DNA of 64,000 nucleotides from Aquiflexum sp. TKW24L (lineage in GTDB: Bacteria > Bacteroidota > Bacteroidia > Cytophagales > Cyclobacteriaceae): positions 186,001 through 250,000 of the forward strand of contig NZ_JAMFLG010000001.1 of assembly GCF_023502205.1 (NCBI RefSeq), read 5' to 3'. Shown in pieces: positions 29,756-38,906 of the stretch; positions within the stretch are counted from its first letter, which is position 1, and each line of letters opens with the position of its first letter. The notes beneath the pieces are model-generated. The model was given only the letters and a program-made list of their open reading frames with translations, did no database searches and was not told the origin of the DNA. Position numbers and translations under genes: made by a program.

Positions 29756-32700
29756 TTATAAAGGTAAAATGATGGTGAATTTTGTGAATGCCACTCCGAC
29801 AGGTAGTCCCTCACCAAAATTAGATTCCACTTTCAACTCTCCTCCATGTGCCTTCACAATATCATAAGATAAGGATAAACCCAATCCTGTTCCCTGCCCG
29901 GTGGGCTTGGTGGTGAAGAAGGGTTGGAAGATTTTGGACTTGATGGAATCGGGGATGCCTGGGCCGTTGTCCCTTACCGATATTTCGATTTTGTCTCCAA
30001 GGTTTTTTGTGAAGACAGTTACTAATGGGTTAAAACCCTCCAAGGGTTTGGAACCCTTGGAGGGTTGGCTGATAGCTTGAAAAGCATTGTTGATGATATT
30101 CAATAAAACCCTTCCGATTTCTTGTGGCACTACATTGATTTTGGGGAGATTTGGATCGAAGTCGGTTACAAATTCCGCGTTGAAGGACTTGTCCTTCGCC
30201 CGCATGCCATGGTAGGAAAGTCTCAAATATTCGTCTGCCAATGCATTGATATCGGTGGGCACTTTCTCCCCTGAGCTTATTCTGCTGTGCTCGAGCATCC
30301 CCTTCACAATCGCATCTGCCCTCTTGCCGTGGTGGTTGATTTTTTCTAGGTTTTGGATTACATCACCAATTATTTCCTCTTCTACTATCTCACTCCTTTC
30401 ACCTTCTACCTTTAACCTCTCACTTTTTAATTCTTCCATCAACTCCGCACTCACTTCCGAAAAATTATTCACAAAATTCAGCGGATTCTGAATCTCGTGG
30501 GCGATGCCTGCGGTGAGTTCACCGAGGGAGACCATTTTTTCAGATTGGATGAGTTGGGCTTGGGTGGATTTTAAAGTTTGATGCGCTTTGCCAAGTTCAC
30601 CATAAGCGTTCTCGATTTCTTTAGCCTGTGCCAGTTCTCTATCTTTGGTTTTTTCGCGCTCTATCCTGAGGGTTCTTGCTTTTTGAATCAAGTGGATTCT
30701 CCAGACTAGCCCAATCAAGAACAAAGCGTAAATTCCATAAGCCCACCAACTTCGGTACCAAGGCGGCAAAACAGTAAAGGAATAAGAAACTGGCTCCGTC
30801 CACATGCCATTGGCATCCAAAGCCTTAACTTTAAAAGTATATGAACCCTCATGAATATTTCCAAAAGAAGCATTGGATCTGTTTGTAACAGGGCTCCAAT
30901 CCTCGTCATATCCTTCCAATTGGTATTGGTATTTTATCATTTGAGGACGGGAAGTTTCGATGGCTACAAATTCAAAAGAAACCTGATTGAGACTATAAGG
31001 CAATACCAGATTTTGTGGGAGAGGATAAAAAGGTGTAATGCTATCAAACTCAATATTTTTAAATCGTTGGATCATACTGTCCCTTTCTGTAGATCTTAAT
31101 TTCCTTCCAAAAAGGCTTGCCTCTTCTGTAATGTAGGCAGGAACGGTGATGCTGTCTTGCGAATTTATCTTTTCGGTTTTCTGATTTGAATTACTGTTTT
31201 GATCATTTTCGAAAGCTTCAGCTAGTGTATGCCAGCTTACAGCTTCATCCTTCACTTTAACTGATTCAATCACAAGCACCGGAAGCTCCTCACTCCTTTT
31301 TAAAGCCTCATAATCAAACCGAACTAATCCTGTTTTATCAGAGCCAGTACCCGCCCATATAATTCCTCTGCTATCTAAAAACATTGCATTTTGTCCTGAA
31401 TTCACGTCCTTAATTGGATATCCTGTAAATGAGTTGAATATTTCCAAATCGGTGAGGGTAGTATGGTCTTCGGAAATATTAAAAACAGTAATGCCTAAAT
31501 TAGTACCAGCAGCCATTTTCCCATTGGGTAATTGAACCACTTGTGTGACACCTTTATCCGCCAATCCATCTGCTTTTCCAAAACTTCTAAATAGAGTAGA
31601 TGATTTCTCTGACAATCTTCCAGGTCCTAAATTTGGAAACTGATCTTGCTGGTTTTCGGAATTGAGCTGGTTAGCAAGATCTTCAGCAGTGAGTTCTATA
31701 AACAGTTCTCTGGCTGTTTGTGATTCTAAAAAACCCAAACCATCATCAGTACCTATCCAAAAGTTTCCTGATTTATCCTCTTCAATACTCTTGATGTAAT
31801 TATTGGGAAGACCATGAGAAGTTGTAAAATTTGTAAAAGTTTTGCCATCATAGCGACTTATTCCTCCACCATTGGTACCGATCCACAGGTTTCCTGTATT
31901 ATCTTCTGTGATTATAAAAACATTGTTATTTGCCAAGCCCTGATCAGTGGTAAAGTTCGTAAATGAATTCCCGTCAAATCGGCTCACTCCCTCTGAACTA
32001 TCAAACCAAATATTTCCAGAGTTATCCTCGACAAGGTTAAAAACATAATCCTTCAACCCATGAGCGGTATTAAAATTGGTAAAGGATTTTCCGTCATATT
32101 TGCTCAACCCCCCAGTACCTCCAAACCAAAGATTCCCGGTTTTATCTTCTAAAATGCAATCTACCGAATATTTTGCCAACCCATCATCAGAAGTGATATT
32201 TACAAATGATTTGCCATCAAATCGGCTAACGCTTCCGACACTAGTGCCAAACCAAAGGTTCCCGGTTTTATCTTCCATTATGGTCCAAACACTATTATCT
32301 GAGAGCCCCTGAACTTTTGTAAAATTAGTAAAGGATTTACCGTCATACCTACTCACTCCTCCACCCATGGTGCTGATCCAAAGATTGCCGATTTTGTCCT
32401 TCGTGATGCTCATAACGAAATTATTTGCCAAACCTTGAGCGGTAGTAAAATTTTTGAAGTACCTTCCATCAAAGTAACTTACTCCCCTGCGGGTAGTGCC
32501 AAGCCAAATTCCGACTTCTCCTGCTGGAACATAATTATCCTCAATGATACCTGTCACAACACTATTTGCCAACTCATGATTTTTGGTTAAATTCATAAAG
32601 ACTTCCTGTTCCTTTTCCGGGGATTTTGAAAGATCATATACACTTACCCCTCCGTCACCAGTTCCGAACCAAAGTTTTCCGGTTTTATCCTCTGTGATCG

Positions 32701-33619
32701 ACAAAACATCATTATGTGCCAAGCCCTGAGCGGTGGTAAAGTTTGTAAATGATATTGAGCCTGTCCTGAGTGTAGCCGAAGGATCATAGCAGCTCACGCC
32801 TCCTCCAAAACTGCCGAACCAAAGTTTTCCGGATTTATCCTCTTTAATTATAACAATATTATCATGTACCAAGCCTTGGTCAGTGGTAAAGTTTGTAAAT
32901 GATTTGGAGCCTGTATTGAGCGAAGCCGAAGGATCATAACGAATCACCCCTCCGCCCCATGTGCCAAACCAAAGATTTCCAGCTTTATCCTCAAGTATGC
33001 TCCAAACTGGATTACCGGCTAATCCTGGAGCGGTGGTAAAATTGGTAAAAGTTTGGCCATCATAACGGCTTACTCCTTCACCTGTTCCGAACCAAATATT
33101 TCCAGCTTTATCCTCTAAGATATCATTCACTATATTATATGCCAATCCATGTGTGAAATCAAAATTGGTAAAGGATTTTCCGTCATATCGGCTCACTCCG
33201 CCTCCCGCAGTTCCAAACCAAAGATTCCCTGATTTATCTATAATTGAACAATTTAATCCGTCCATTGCCAATCCATCATCGGTGGTAAAGTTGGTAAAAT
33301 TGGATAAGCCCCCATCTCCCATTAGAATAGTATTTCCTGCATCATCCAAAATTGGTTCTCCTTTATCGTTTTCCAAAACAGGAAGCATAATGGTTTTTGC
33401 ACCGCTCTCGTTAAAGGCTATGACCTCCGGTTTTGGCATGTCTTTCAAAAAGTAGATTTTGGGTTGCAAGCTGTCAGGGAGGTCGGCTATTACAGTTCTT
33501 TGTAATGGAACAAGAGAATCTCTTTCGATGCTCTTGTATACAGCATTAAATTCCTGTTTGGAGTTACATGAAGACAAAAATCCCAAACAAATTGCAAAAA
33601 CTAGTTTGAATGTATTCAT
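29756..33619 (-). CDS. Double-propeller Y_Y_Y sensor histidine kinase HK4
   Basis: 1287 residues. A lipoprotein-like signal (FLSSC, Cys at about 18) precedes 14 two-component-regulator propeller repeats (12 clear, such as LEDKAGNLWFGTWGGGVIRYD, plus two divergent), enough for two seven-bladed propellers (about 100-780). A Y_Y_Y domain (KYQYQLEGYDEDWSPVTNRS), one transmembrane helix (WWAYGIYALFLIGLVWRI), a coiled coil and the shared kinase core with His1041 follow. Hybrid regulators with this sensor usually end in receiver and AraC-type domains; both are absent. The DHp loop (30388-30428) and N-box loop (30034-30066) hold repeat-derived inserts. Paralog of HK5; the pair flank SusC/SusD, suggesting a glycan or nutrient sensor role. 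Confidence 0.92.
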   Translation of the reverse strand: MNTFKLVFAICLGFLSSCNSKQEFNAVYKSIERDSLVPLQRTVIADLPDSLQPKIYFLKDMPKPEVIAFNESGAKTIMLPVLENDKGEPILDDAGNTILMGDGGLSNFTNFTTDDGLAMDGLNCSIIDKSGNLWFGTAGGGVSRYDGKSFTNFDFTHGLAYNIVNDILEDKAGNIWFGTGEGVSRYDGQTFTNFTTAPGLAGNPVWSILEDKAGNLWFGTWGGGVIRYDPSASLNTGSKSFTNFTTDQGLVHDNIVIIKEDKSGKLWFGSFGGGVSCYDPSATLRTGSISFTNFTTAQGLAHNDVLSITEDKTGKLWFGTGDGGVSVYDLSKSPEKEQEVFMNLTKNHELANSVVTGIIEDNYVPAGEVGIWLGTTRRGVSYFDGRYFKNFTTAQGLANNFVMSITKDKIGNLWISTMGGGVSRYDGKSFTNFTKVQGLSDNSVWTIMEDKTGNLWFGTSVGSVSRFDGKSFVNITSDDGLAKYSVDCILEDKTGNLWFGGTGGLSKYDGKSFTNFNTAHGLKDYVFNLVEDNSGNIWFDSSEGVSRFDGNSFTNFTTDQGLANNNVFIITEDNTGNLWIGTNGGGISRYDGKTFTNFTTSHGLPNNYIKSIEEDKSGNFWIGTDDGLGFLESQTARELFIELTAEDLANQLNSENQQDQFPNLGPGRLSEKSSTLFRSFGKADGLADKGVTQVVQLPNGKMAAGTNLGITVFNISEDHTTLTDLEIFNSFTGYPIKDVNSGQNAMFLDSRGIIWAGTGSDKTGLVRFDYEALKRSEELPVLVIESVKVKDEAVSWHTLAEAFENDQNSNSNQKTEKINSQDSITVPAYITEEASLFGRKLRSTERDSMIQRFKNIEFDSITPFYPLPQNLVLPYSLNQVSFEFVAIETSRPQMIKYQYQLEGYDEDWSPVTNRSNASFGNIHEGSYTFKVKALDANGMWTEPVSYSFTVLPPWYRSWWAYGIYALFLIGLVWRIHLIQKARTLRIEREKTKDRELAQAKEIENAYGELGKAHQTLKSTQAQLIQSEKMVSLGELTAGIAHEIQNPLNFVNNFSEVSAELMEELKSERLKVEGERSEIVEEEIIGDVIQNLEKINHHGKRADAIVKGMLEHSRISSGEKVPTDINALADEYLRLSYHGMRAKDKSFNAEFVTDFDPNLPKINVVPQEIGRVLLNIINNAFQAISQPSKGSKPLEGFNPLVTVFTKNLGDKIEISVRDNGPGIPDSIKSKIFQPFFTTKPTGQGTGLGLSLSYDIVKAHGGELKVESNFGEGLPVGVAFTKFTIILPL
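30034..30066. repeat. Perfect inverted repeat inside HK4 coding sequence
   Basis: AACCCTCCAAGGGTT (30034-30048) and AACCCTTGGAGGGTT (30052-30066) are exact reverse complements around a 3-nt spacer. It encodes SKGSKPLEGFNP in the loop after the N box, exactly where HK2, HK5 and HK6 carry 7-bp-period repeats. Confidence 0.95.
30388..30428 (-). repeat. 7-bp-period repeat inside HK4 (DHp hairpin loop)
   Basis: On the coding strand the tract reads as units GAGAGGT, TAAAGGT, AGAAGGT, GAAAGGA, GTGAGAT with a 7-bp period. It encodes SERLKVEGERSEIV between the two DHp helices, the same place as the repeats in HK3, HK6 and HK7. Confidence 0.7.
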
Positions 33620-34161
33620 TGGCCTTTTTTAATTGGTAAAAAAATATGAATTCAATCCACACCCAAAGTGTTGATTATCTTAAATATAAGGAAGATTGTT
33701 TATAAATTCTTTCCCTTCGAAAAATTTAGAATTCAAATTCAGTTCCCCCAATGACTTCCCTTCTGTAGGCAAAAGGTGGTAATATTCTATTGTAATACTT
33801 CCTGTCCAGGATGGACATGGCTTTAACCATGATTTATTCCAGTTTTATTTTTGTTTCCCCCTTTGCGGCTGTCAACTCGATTCCAATTCGGATTTCCCAT
33901 CTGATGGGTTTTGCAGGGAAGAATTATTCATACAGGATGCTGTTTATTCTGGGGATCAATTGTTTCAATGAATGATTATAATAAAACTTAAAAAACTTTT
34001 CCTGTATCCAAACCAAAAAAACAGGGAAACTTCCATTCAAGAAAATAGAGGCCGATTTTGAGAAAATCGGCCTCTATGACTTAATTTCGGCTGTTACATA
34101 ATATAAAAGATAATTTTGATACAGCCTATTTACTATTGTATGTTCCTTGGATTTTCGAATC
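33620..34161. other. Intergenic region upstream of HK4, with possible decayed sequence
   Basis: The first 120 nt are closely similar to the region upstream of HK5 (43377-43490), sharing ATTATCTTAAATATAAGGAA and flanks, and presumably hold the duplicated kinase promoter. From about 33730 to 33960 the minus strand encodes short peptide-like fragments (EIRIGIELTAAKGETKIKLE, then MVKAMSILDRKYYNRILPPF) without a sustained frame, possibly a gene remnant. No family was recognised. The end holds the susD terminator. Confidence 0.4.
34045..34077 (-). terminator. Strong hairpin terminator after susD
   Basis: ATAGAGGCCGATTTT (34045-34059) and AAAATCGGCCTCTAT (34063-34077) form a perfect 15-bp stem with a 3-nt loop, followed on the minus strand by TTTTCTTG. 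It lies about 85 nt past the susD stop codon. Confidence 0.8.
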
Positions 34162-35604
34162 CTATTTCACGTCCCACCAAGGTTTGATGTTCATTTCGTT
34201 TTCGAAGCCGGCATTGGCTACCGAGGTGGGGTTGTTTCCCAGCTCTACGGCAGGATACAAAGCCCTAACGGGAATAGAGGGGCGGACGGCGGCAACAGGA
34301 ACGGCCAGCTGGGGCACGTCGAGCCTTCTCCATTCCGACCAAGCCTCGATACCATTACCATAAAGCGCAATCCACTTTTGCATGCCAATGGAGTTTTTCC
34401 AGTTGGCCGCATCGTAAGCATTTATAGGCTGGGCCAAGTAGGCGTTTATTGCTATCTGGTCTGAAATGCCCCACTGCATCATGGAAGCAGCAACTGCAGC
34501 GTTATATGCCTCGGCAGCGTTCCCATTGATGAAGCCCCTTTCGATAGCCTCAGCTTCAAAAAACTTCAATTCGGCATGAGTCAAGAGGTAGCCAGGTGCG
34601 GTAGCCGAGCGCAGGCGGTTGCTCGGCCTAGAAGCCGTACCCTGTAAAGCAAAAGTCTCACCATCGGTAAGGCCGAAGGGTAGGCCTACAAACTCTCCAG
34701 CCACATTTGGATTGCCAAAAGCCGGAATACGCGGGTCGTTACGCGCTTTCATGGCGTCTACCAATACATCTGAAAGCGTGAAGTCATCACGGTTGCCGAT
34801 GGTGTTATCAACGAAGAAGGGATTTGCCAACCGTTGGTCTGATTGAAAAGGAAAGTAAAAACCTTCATCAGCCGAACTAATTACACCCGCGGCAAAACCC
34901 TCAGAAACCATACGTCTAGCAGTGGCCTGCTCAACGTCAGCCATCCGCATACCGATGCGGACTTTGAGCGAATTACCGAAACGTTGCCATTTTGCCATGT
35001 CTCCACCGTAATAGATATCGCCCGAGGCGAATCCAGGAGTACCCACGGTGATTTTGCTGAGCGCTGCGTCTATTTCACTGGCTAAGCCTGCATAAATATC
35101 CTGCTGCCTGTCGTACTGGGGGTTGGGGAACTCAGCCGGATTAAAAGTCTGTGAATAGGGGACGTTCACCCAGATATCAGTTATGTTCTGGAGAGACCAT
35201 ACGCGAAGGATTTCCAGTATAGCCAGATTGTTGTTGCGCTGAACTTCGGAGAGGTTTTCATTGGCCGCCGTAACTCGCATGGCTGCTTGCAGGTCATTCA
35301 TACCATTAGCGTAGAACGTGTTCCAAATACCATCGAAGCTGGAGGGGTTCTGGTTAAAGCGGCTGTTTTCAGCGTATTCGCTTTGCGAGAAGTGCTGTAC
35401 CATCAGCATCCCGAAGTCGAAGTTGAGCGCCCGGCTCCACATCAGGTTTGATAGGGAAAACTGGGCTTGGGTAAGCAGGTTCTCAGCCGGCACAGCTGTG
35501 GGGTTGTTTGGGTCGATATTCATCTCCTCAAAACCCTCTGTACAGCTCGAAACCCCTAAGCTGAAGAGGAAAAAGGTCAATAGATAGTTTGCGATATTTT
35601 TCAT
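34162..35604 (-). CDS. SusD/RagB-family outer-membrane nutrient-binding lipoprotein
   Basis: 480 residues with a lipoprotein signal (FSLGVSSC, Cys at about 21), then a SusD-like TPR scaffold: FEEMNIDPNNPTAVPAENLLTQAQF near the start, the RVWSLQNITDIWVNVPYSQTF region (about 131-151) and the C-terminal YLLTHAELKFFEAEAIERGF and EAWSEWRRLDVPQL motifs. The sequence resembles the SusD/RagB-like group paired with peptide or unknown-ligand transporters rather than starch SusD, but the ligand cannot be stated. It lies 102 nt after SusC in the same operon and is visibly GC-richer than the kinase genes on either side. Confidence 0.92.
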   Translation of the reverse strand: MKNIANYLLTFFLFSLGVSSCTEGFEEMNIDPNNPTAVPAENLLTQAQFSLSNLMWSRALNFDFGMLMVQHFSQSEYAENSRFNQNPSSFDGIWNTFYANGMNDLQAAMRVTAANENLSEVQRNNNLAILEILRVWSLQNITDIWVNVPYSQTFNPAEFPNPQYDRQQDIYAGLASEIDAALSKITVGTPGFASGDIYYGGDMAKWQRFGNSLKVRIGMRMADVEQATARRMVSEGFAAGVISSADEGFYFPFQSDQRLANPFFVDNTIGNRDDFTLSDVLVDAMKARNDPRIPAFGNPNVAGEFVGLPFGLTDGETFALQGTASRPSNRLRSATAPGYLLTHAELKFFEAEAIERGFINGNAAEAYNAAVAASMMQWGISDQIAINAYLAQPINAYDAANWKNSIGMQKWIALYGNGIEAWSEWRRLDVPQLAVPVAAVRPSIPVRALYPAVELGNNPTSVANAGFENEMNIKPWWDVK

Positions 35605-35705
35605 GATTTGTCGAAATTTTGAATGTTCATTTGAACAAAGAGTAATATGTAGGTAGTTGCGGTTTAGCAGTTACACCTCACCGCCAATTTGGACAAAGCC
35701 TTAGA

Positions 35706-38700
35706 TTAGAACTTAAAGCTGATGTCGAAGCCCAGTGAGCGCGTAGTTGGCACCTGCGCGTTTTCCAATCCTTGGACGTTGCCAGCACCATTTACTCCTT
35801 GTGGGTCAAGGTAAGGCAAGTTACTTTGAAGGATGGCCAGGTTGCGGCCAAACAGACGGAAACGCACATCCCGTACGGGAAGCCTGGAAATCAAGCTGTT
35901 AGGTAGGCTATAACCCAACGATACTTCGCGAAGCTTGATGAAAGAAGCATCGAAAACATTGGGAGAGGCCACCGACCAGATAGTTTGGTAGTAAGCTTGG
36001 GGGCTAATGTTCACCGTATTGGGCTCTCCAGTTTCAGTTACACCGGGTACGATTAAACCAGTTTCACGAACGTTATTCTCAACAGTTATGGGATCCATAC
36101 CTGAGTATTTGGACCACTGCATAGAAGTCGAGTGAATAATACCACCACCTTGAAAGTCAATCAGGGCACTGAGTTCCAGACCTTTGTAGGAAAAGCTGTT
36201 GCGCATACCACCGGCGAAGTCTGCAATGGTACTGCCCAAGAACTCGCGGTTACTATTTACCAATGGGAAACCGTTGGTACCCACAATCACTTGACCGACA
36301 TCGTTGCGGCGGAAGTCTTGGCCGAACAGCGACATGTAAGGGAAGCCTTCCTGAACACGAACGTCGGCGGCCCAAGTAATACCTGCAATGATGTTCTCAA
36401 CACCCGGGGCCAATTCAACTACCTCGTTGTTGAAAGTGGCAAAGTTCACCATCAAATCCCAGGCAAAATCACCTCTAACCACAGGACGAGCATTCACCAT
36501 CACTTCGATACCATGGTTGCGCATAGAACCAGCGTTCAGCACCCTTGAAGTAAACCCGGTTGAAGCAGAGGAAGGCACGTTGAAGATTTGGTCTACAGTA
36601 GTACGGTCGTAATACGACACATCGAACGACAGACGGTCCTTGAGTATGCCAAATTCGATTCCGAACTCAATCTCGTTGGTACGCTCAGGTCGAAGATTTG
36701 CATTAGGGTTACTCAAAGGCACTGTATAACGCGGGAAGTCGCCAAAGTTAGGTACTAAATTGCTGTATACGTTTCGCAACTGGTAAGGGGCAGCATCATT
36801 GGCGGCTTGGCCATACCCCACGCGCACTTTTCCAAAAGAAAGAAAGGAATTGCGGAAGGCCTCAAGCTCTGTAAACACAAAGCTGGAAGATACCGAAGGG
36901 TACCAGTAATTGTTGTTATCGGCAGGTAAAGTAGAAGACCAGTCGCCACGCAAAGACAAGTCTACATATAGCAAATCCATGAAACCCACAGAAGTTGTAG
37001 CAAACACACTGTTGATGGCCCTTTCCTGCTCATTGGTAATTACCTGAGCTGCACCTACAGAGTTAGCGATATTGAAGAAACCATCCAAGGCCAAGCCTCC
37101 CACGGTGTTGATGCTATTCCCAGTATTCTTCTGGTTCATCAAGTTACCCCCGAGCATAGCATTCAAAGAGAATTTTTCACTGAGCCGCTTGTTAAAAAGC
37201 AATTTGGCTTCTAAGTTGGTTTCTGCGAAAGTACGCACCGTCTCAGCATAGCGAGATTGGGTAATACCACCTTGGGGGATACCTTCGCGAGAGCGGAAAG
37301 TGAACCCATCACGCATGGCCCTTACATTGAAACTCAGGCCATCGATGATTCTGTAGTTCAGGTTGAAGTTACCGAACAACCGGTCACGGCTGTCTTCCTG
37401 CAAGTAGTTGTTGCGCACCCAGTAAGGGTTGTCAAAGAAACGGGGACGGTGGTTGAACGACAGCAACTGACCGGTTGCCGGATCGATAACCGGACCTATG
37501 GGGTTCCAAGTTTGCTGACGCCCATCAAGGAACTGATCGTTTTGCAAACGCTTCACATCAAGCTGGGTTTGCCACCATTGGGTGAAGCCCTGCATAGGGT
37601 TGGAGTTGTCGTAGCCGGTAGTATTACGCCCATCTGCGTTTTGCAGCACAAAACTACCGGCAACAGATGCGGTGAGGCGATCAGATATTTTGTAAGTAGT
37701 ATTTAAGCTGATGGTATTACGCGAGAGGTTGGAGTTGGGGATTACACCCTTTTGATTCAAGTTGGTGTAGCTCAGACGGAAGCTACTGACATCATTGGAG
37801 CCAAAAACGGCAAAGCTATTTTGCATGGTAACACCAGTTTCGAAGAAGTTCTCATAACCATTGGCAGGGGCTACCCAAGGGCGGGTCTCGCCGTAGGTAG
37901 GAGAATCGATATCCCAAGAGTCCCAGTGACGTACCCTGGTATCCTGATCGTAGCGCGGTCCCCAAGAGCCGTCTTTGGCGTAGATAGGTGCCAAGAAAGA
38001 TTGACCGTTTTCAGTAAATTCCACAAAGCCTGACTCTGTATTGGTAATATCGCCACCACCATATTGTTGCTGATGGGGTATCAGGGCGATGGGACTCTCA
38101 AATGTAGTGGTGGAATTCACTTCCACTCCAATACCTCTCTTGCTGCCGCCACTCTTAGTCGTGATCAAGATCACGCCATTTGAACCTCGGGTACCGTATA
38201 GGGCAGTAGCAGCAGCACCTTTCAACACCTCCATAGAAGCAATATCTGCAGGGTTGATGTCGGAAGCAGCGTTACCGTAGTCGTAAGCTCCGCCTCCAAA
38301 GCCATCCTGCTGGTCCGCCGTAGAGTAGTTGTCGTTATTGATGGGCATACCGTCTACCACAAACAGGGGCTGATTTTCTCCCAAAAAGGAGTTTGCACCC
38401 CGAATAGTGATACGCGAAGACCCTCCGATGGCAGCTGGCGTACCCTGAATCTGGACGCCGGCTATTTGACCTTGCAAGGCATTTATGATGTTGGTTTCAC
38501 GGGTATCTGCCAAGCGCTGGCCGTCGACCGACTGAACAGCGTAACCCAAGGAAGCTTTTTCACGGGAAATGCCAAGGGCAGTTACCACAACTTCTGACAG
38601 TTGTGATGCATCTGGAATTAGCGTCACATTAATCAATGACCTATTACCGATTGTTTCTTCAACGGTCTTCATTCCGATAAAAGAAAAAACCAAAATGTCA

Positions 38701-38906
38701 GACCCTTCAGGAACACTAACCGAATAATTACCATCCATATTGGTAGTTGTTCCCATTGTACTGCCTTTGACAAGAACGGTTGCCCCCGGCAAACCCATTC
38801 CATCTTCTTGGGAAATTACCTTTCCGGTAATTTCCCTTTGCTGCGCCGAGACCTCATAACTGAGTGCCAAAGAAAAAAGCGCTGTTATAATATGTAAAGC
38901 TTTCAT
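35706..38906 (-). CDS. SusC/RagA-family TonB-dependent receptor
   Basis: About 1066 residues. Signal peptide MKALHIITALFSLALSYEVSAQ, a carboxypeptidase-regulatory-like domain (about 25-95: ITGKVISQEDGMGLPGATVLV), a plug with the SusC signature (ALGISREKASLGYAVQSVDG; GAAATALYGTRGSNGVILITTK) and a 22-strand barrel ending FDISFKF. It forms the outer-membrane import channel that SusD caps, energised by TonB. The frame is open to 38963, but the signal peptide fixes the start at 38906. GC content by eye rises from roughly 35-45% in much of the first 380 bp to about 50-60% downstream, hinting at a mosaic gene or a transferred segment. Confidence 0.94.
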   Translation of the reverse strand: MKALHIITALFSLALSYEVSAQQREITGKVISQEDGMGLPGATVLVKGSTMGTTTNMDGNYSVSVPEGSDILVFSFIGMKTVEETIGNRSLINVTLIPDASQLSEVVVTALGISREKASLGYAVQSVDGQRLADTRETNIINALQGQIAGVQIQGTPAAIGGSSRITIRGANSFLGENQPLFVVDGMPINNDNYSTADQQDGFGGGAYDYGNAASDINPADIASMEVLKGAAATALYGTRGSNGVILITTKSGGSKRGIGVEVNSTTTFESPIALIPHQQQYGGGDITNTESGFVEFTENGQSFLAPIYAKDGSWGPRYDQDTRVRHWDSWDIDSPTYGETRPWVAPANGYENFFETGVTMQNSFAVFGSNDVSSFRLSYTNLNQKGVIPNSNLSRNTISLNTTYKISDRLTASVAGSFVLQNADGRNTTGYDNSNPMQGFTQWWQTQLDVKRLQNDQFLDGRQQTWNPIGPVIDPATGQLLSFNHRPRFFDNPYWVRNNYLQEDSRDRLFGNFNLNYRIIDGLSFNVRAMRDGFTFRSREGIPQGGITQSRYAETVRTFAETNLEAKLLFNKRLSEKFSLNAMLGGNLMNQKNTGNSINTVGGLALDGFFNIANSVGAAQVITNEQERAINSVFATTSVGFMDLLYVDLSLRGDWSSTLPADNNNYWYPSVSSSFVFTELEAFRNSFLSFGKVRVGYGQAANDAAPYQLRNVYSNLVPNFGDFPRYTVPLSNPNANLRPERTNEIEFGIEFGILKDRLSFDVSYYDRTTVDQIFNVPSSASTGFTSRVLNAGSMRNHGIEVMVNARPVVRGDFAWDLMVNFATFNNEVVELAPGVENIIAGITWAADVRVQEGFPYMSLFGQDFRRNDVGQVIVGTNGFPLVNSNREFLGSTIADFAGGMRNSFSYKGLELSALIDFQGGGIIHSTSMQWSKYSGMDPITVENNVRETGLIVPGVTETGEPNTVNISPQAYYQTIWSVASPNVFDASFIKLREVSLGYSLPNSLISRLPVRDVRFRLFGRNLAILQSNLPYLDPQGVNGAGNVQGLENAQVPTTRSLGFDISFKF

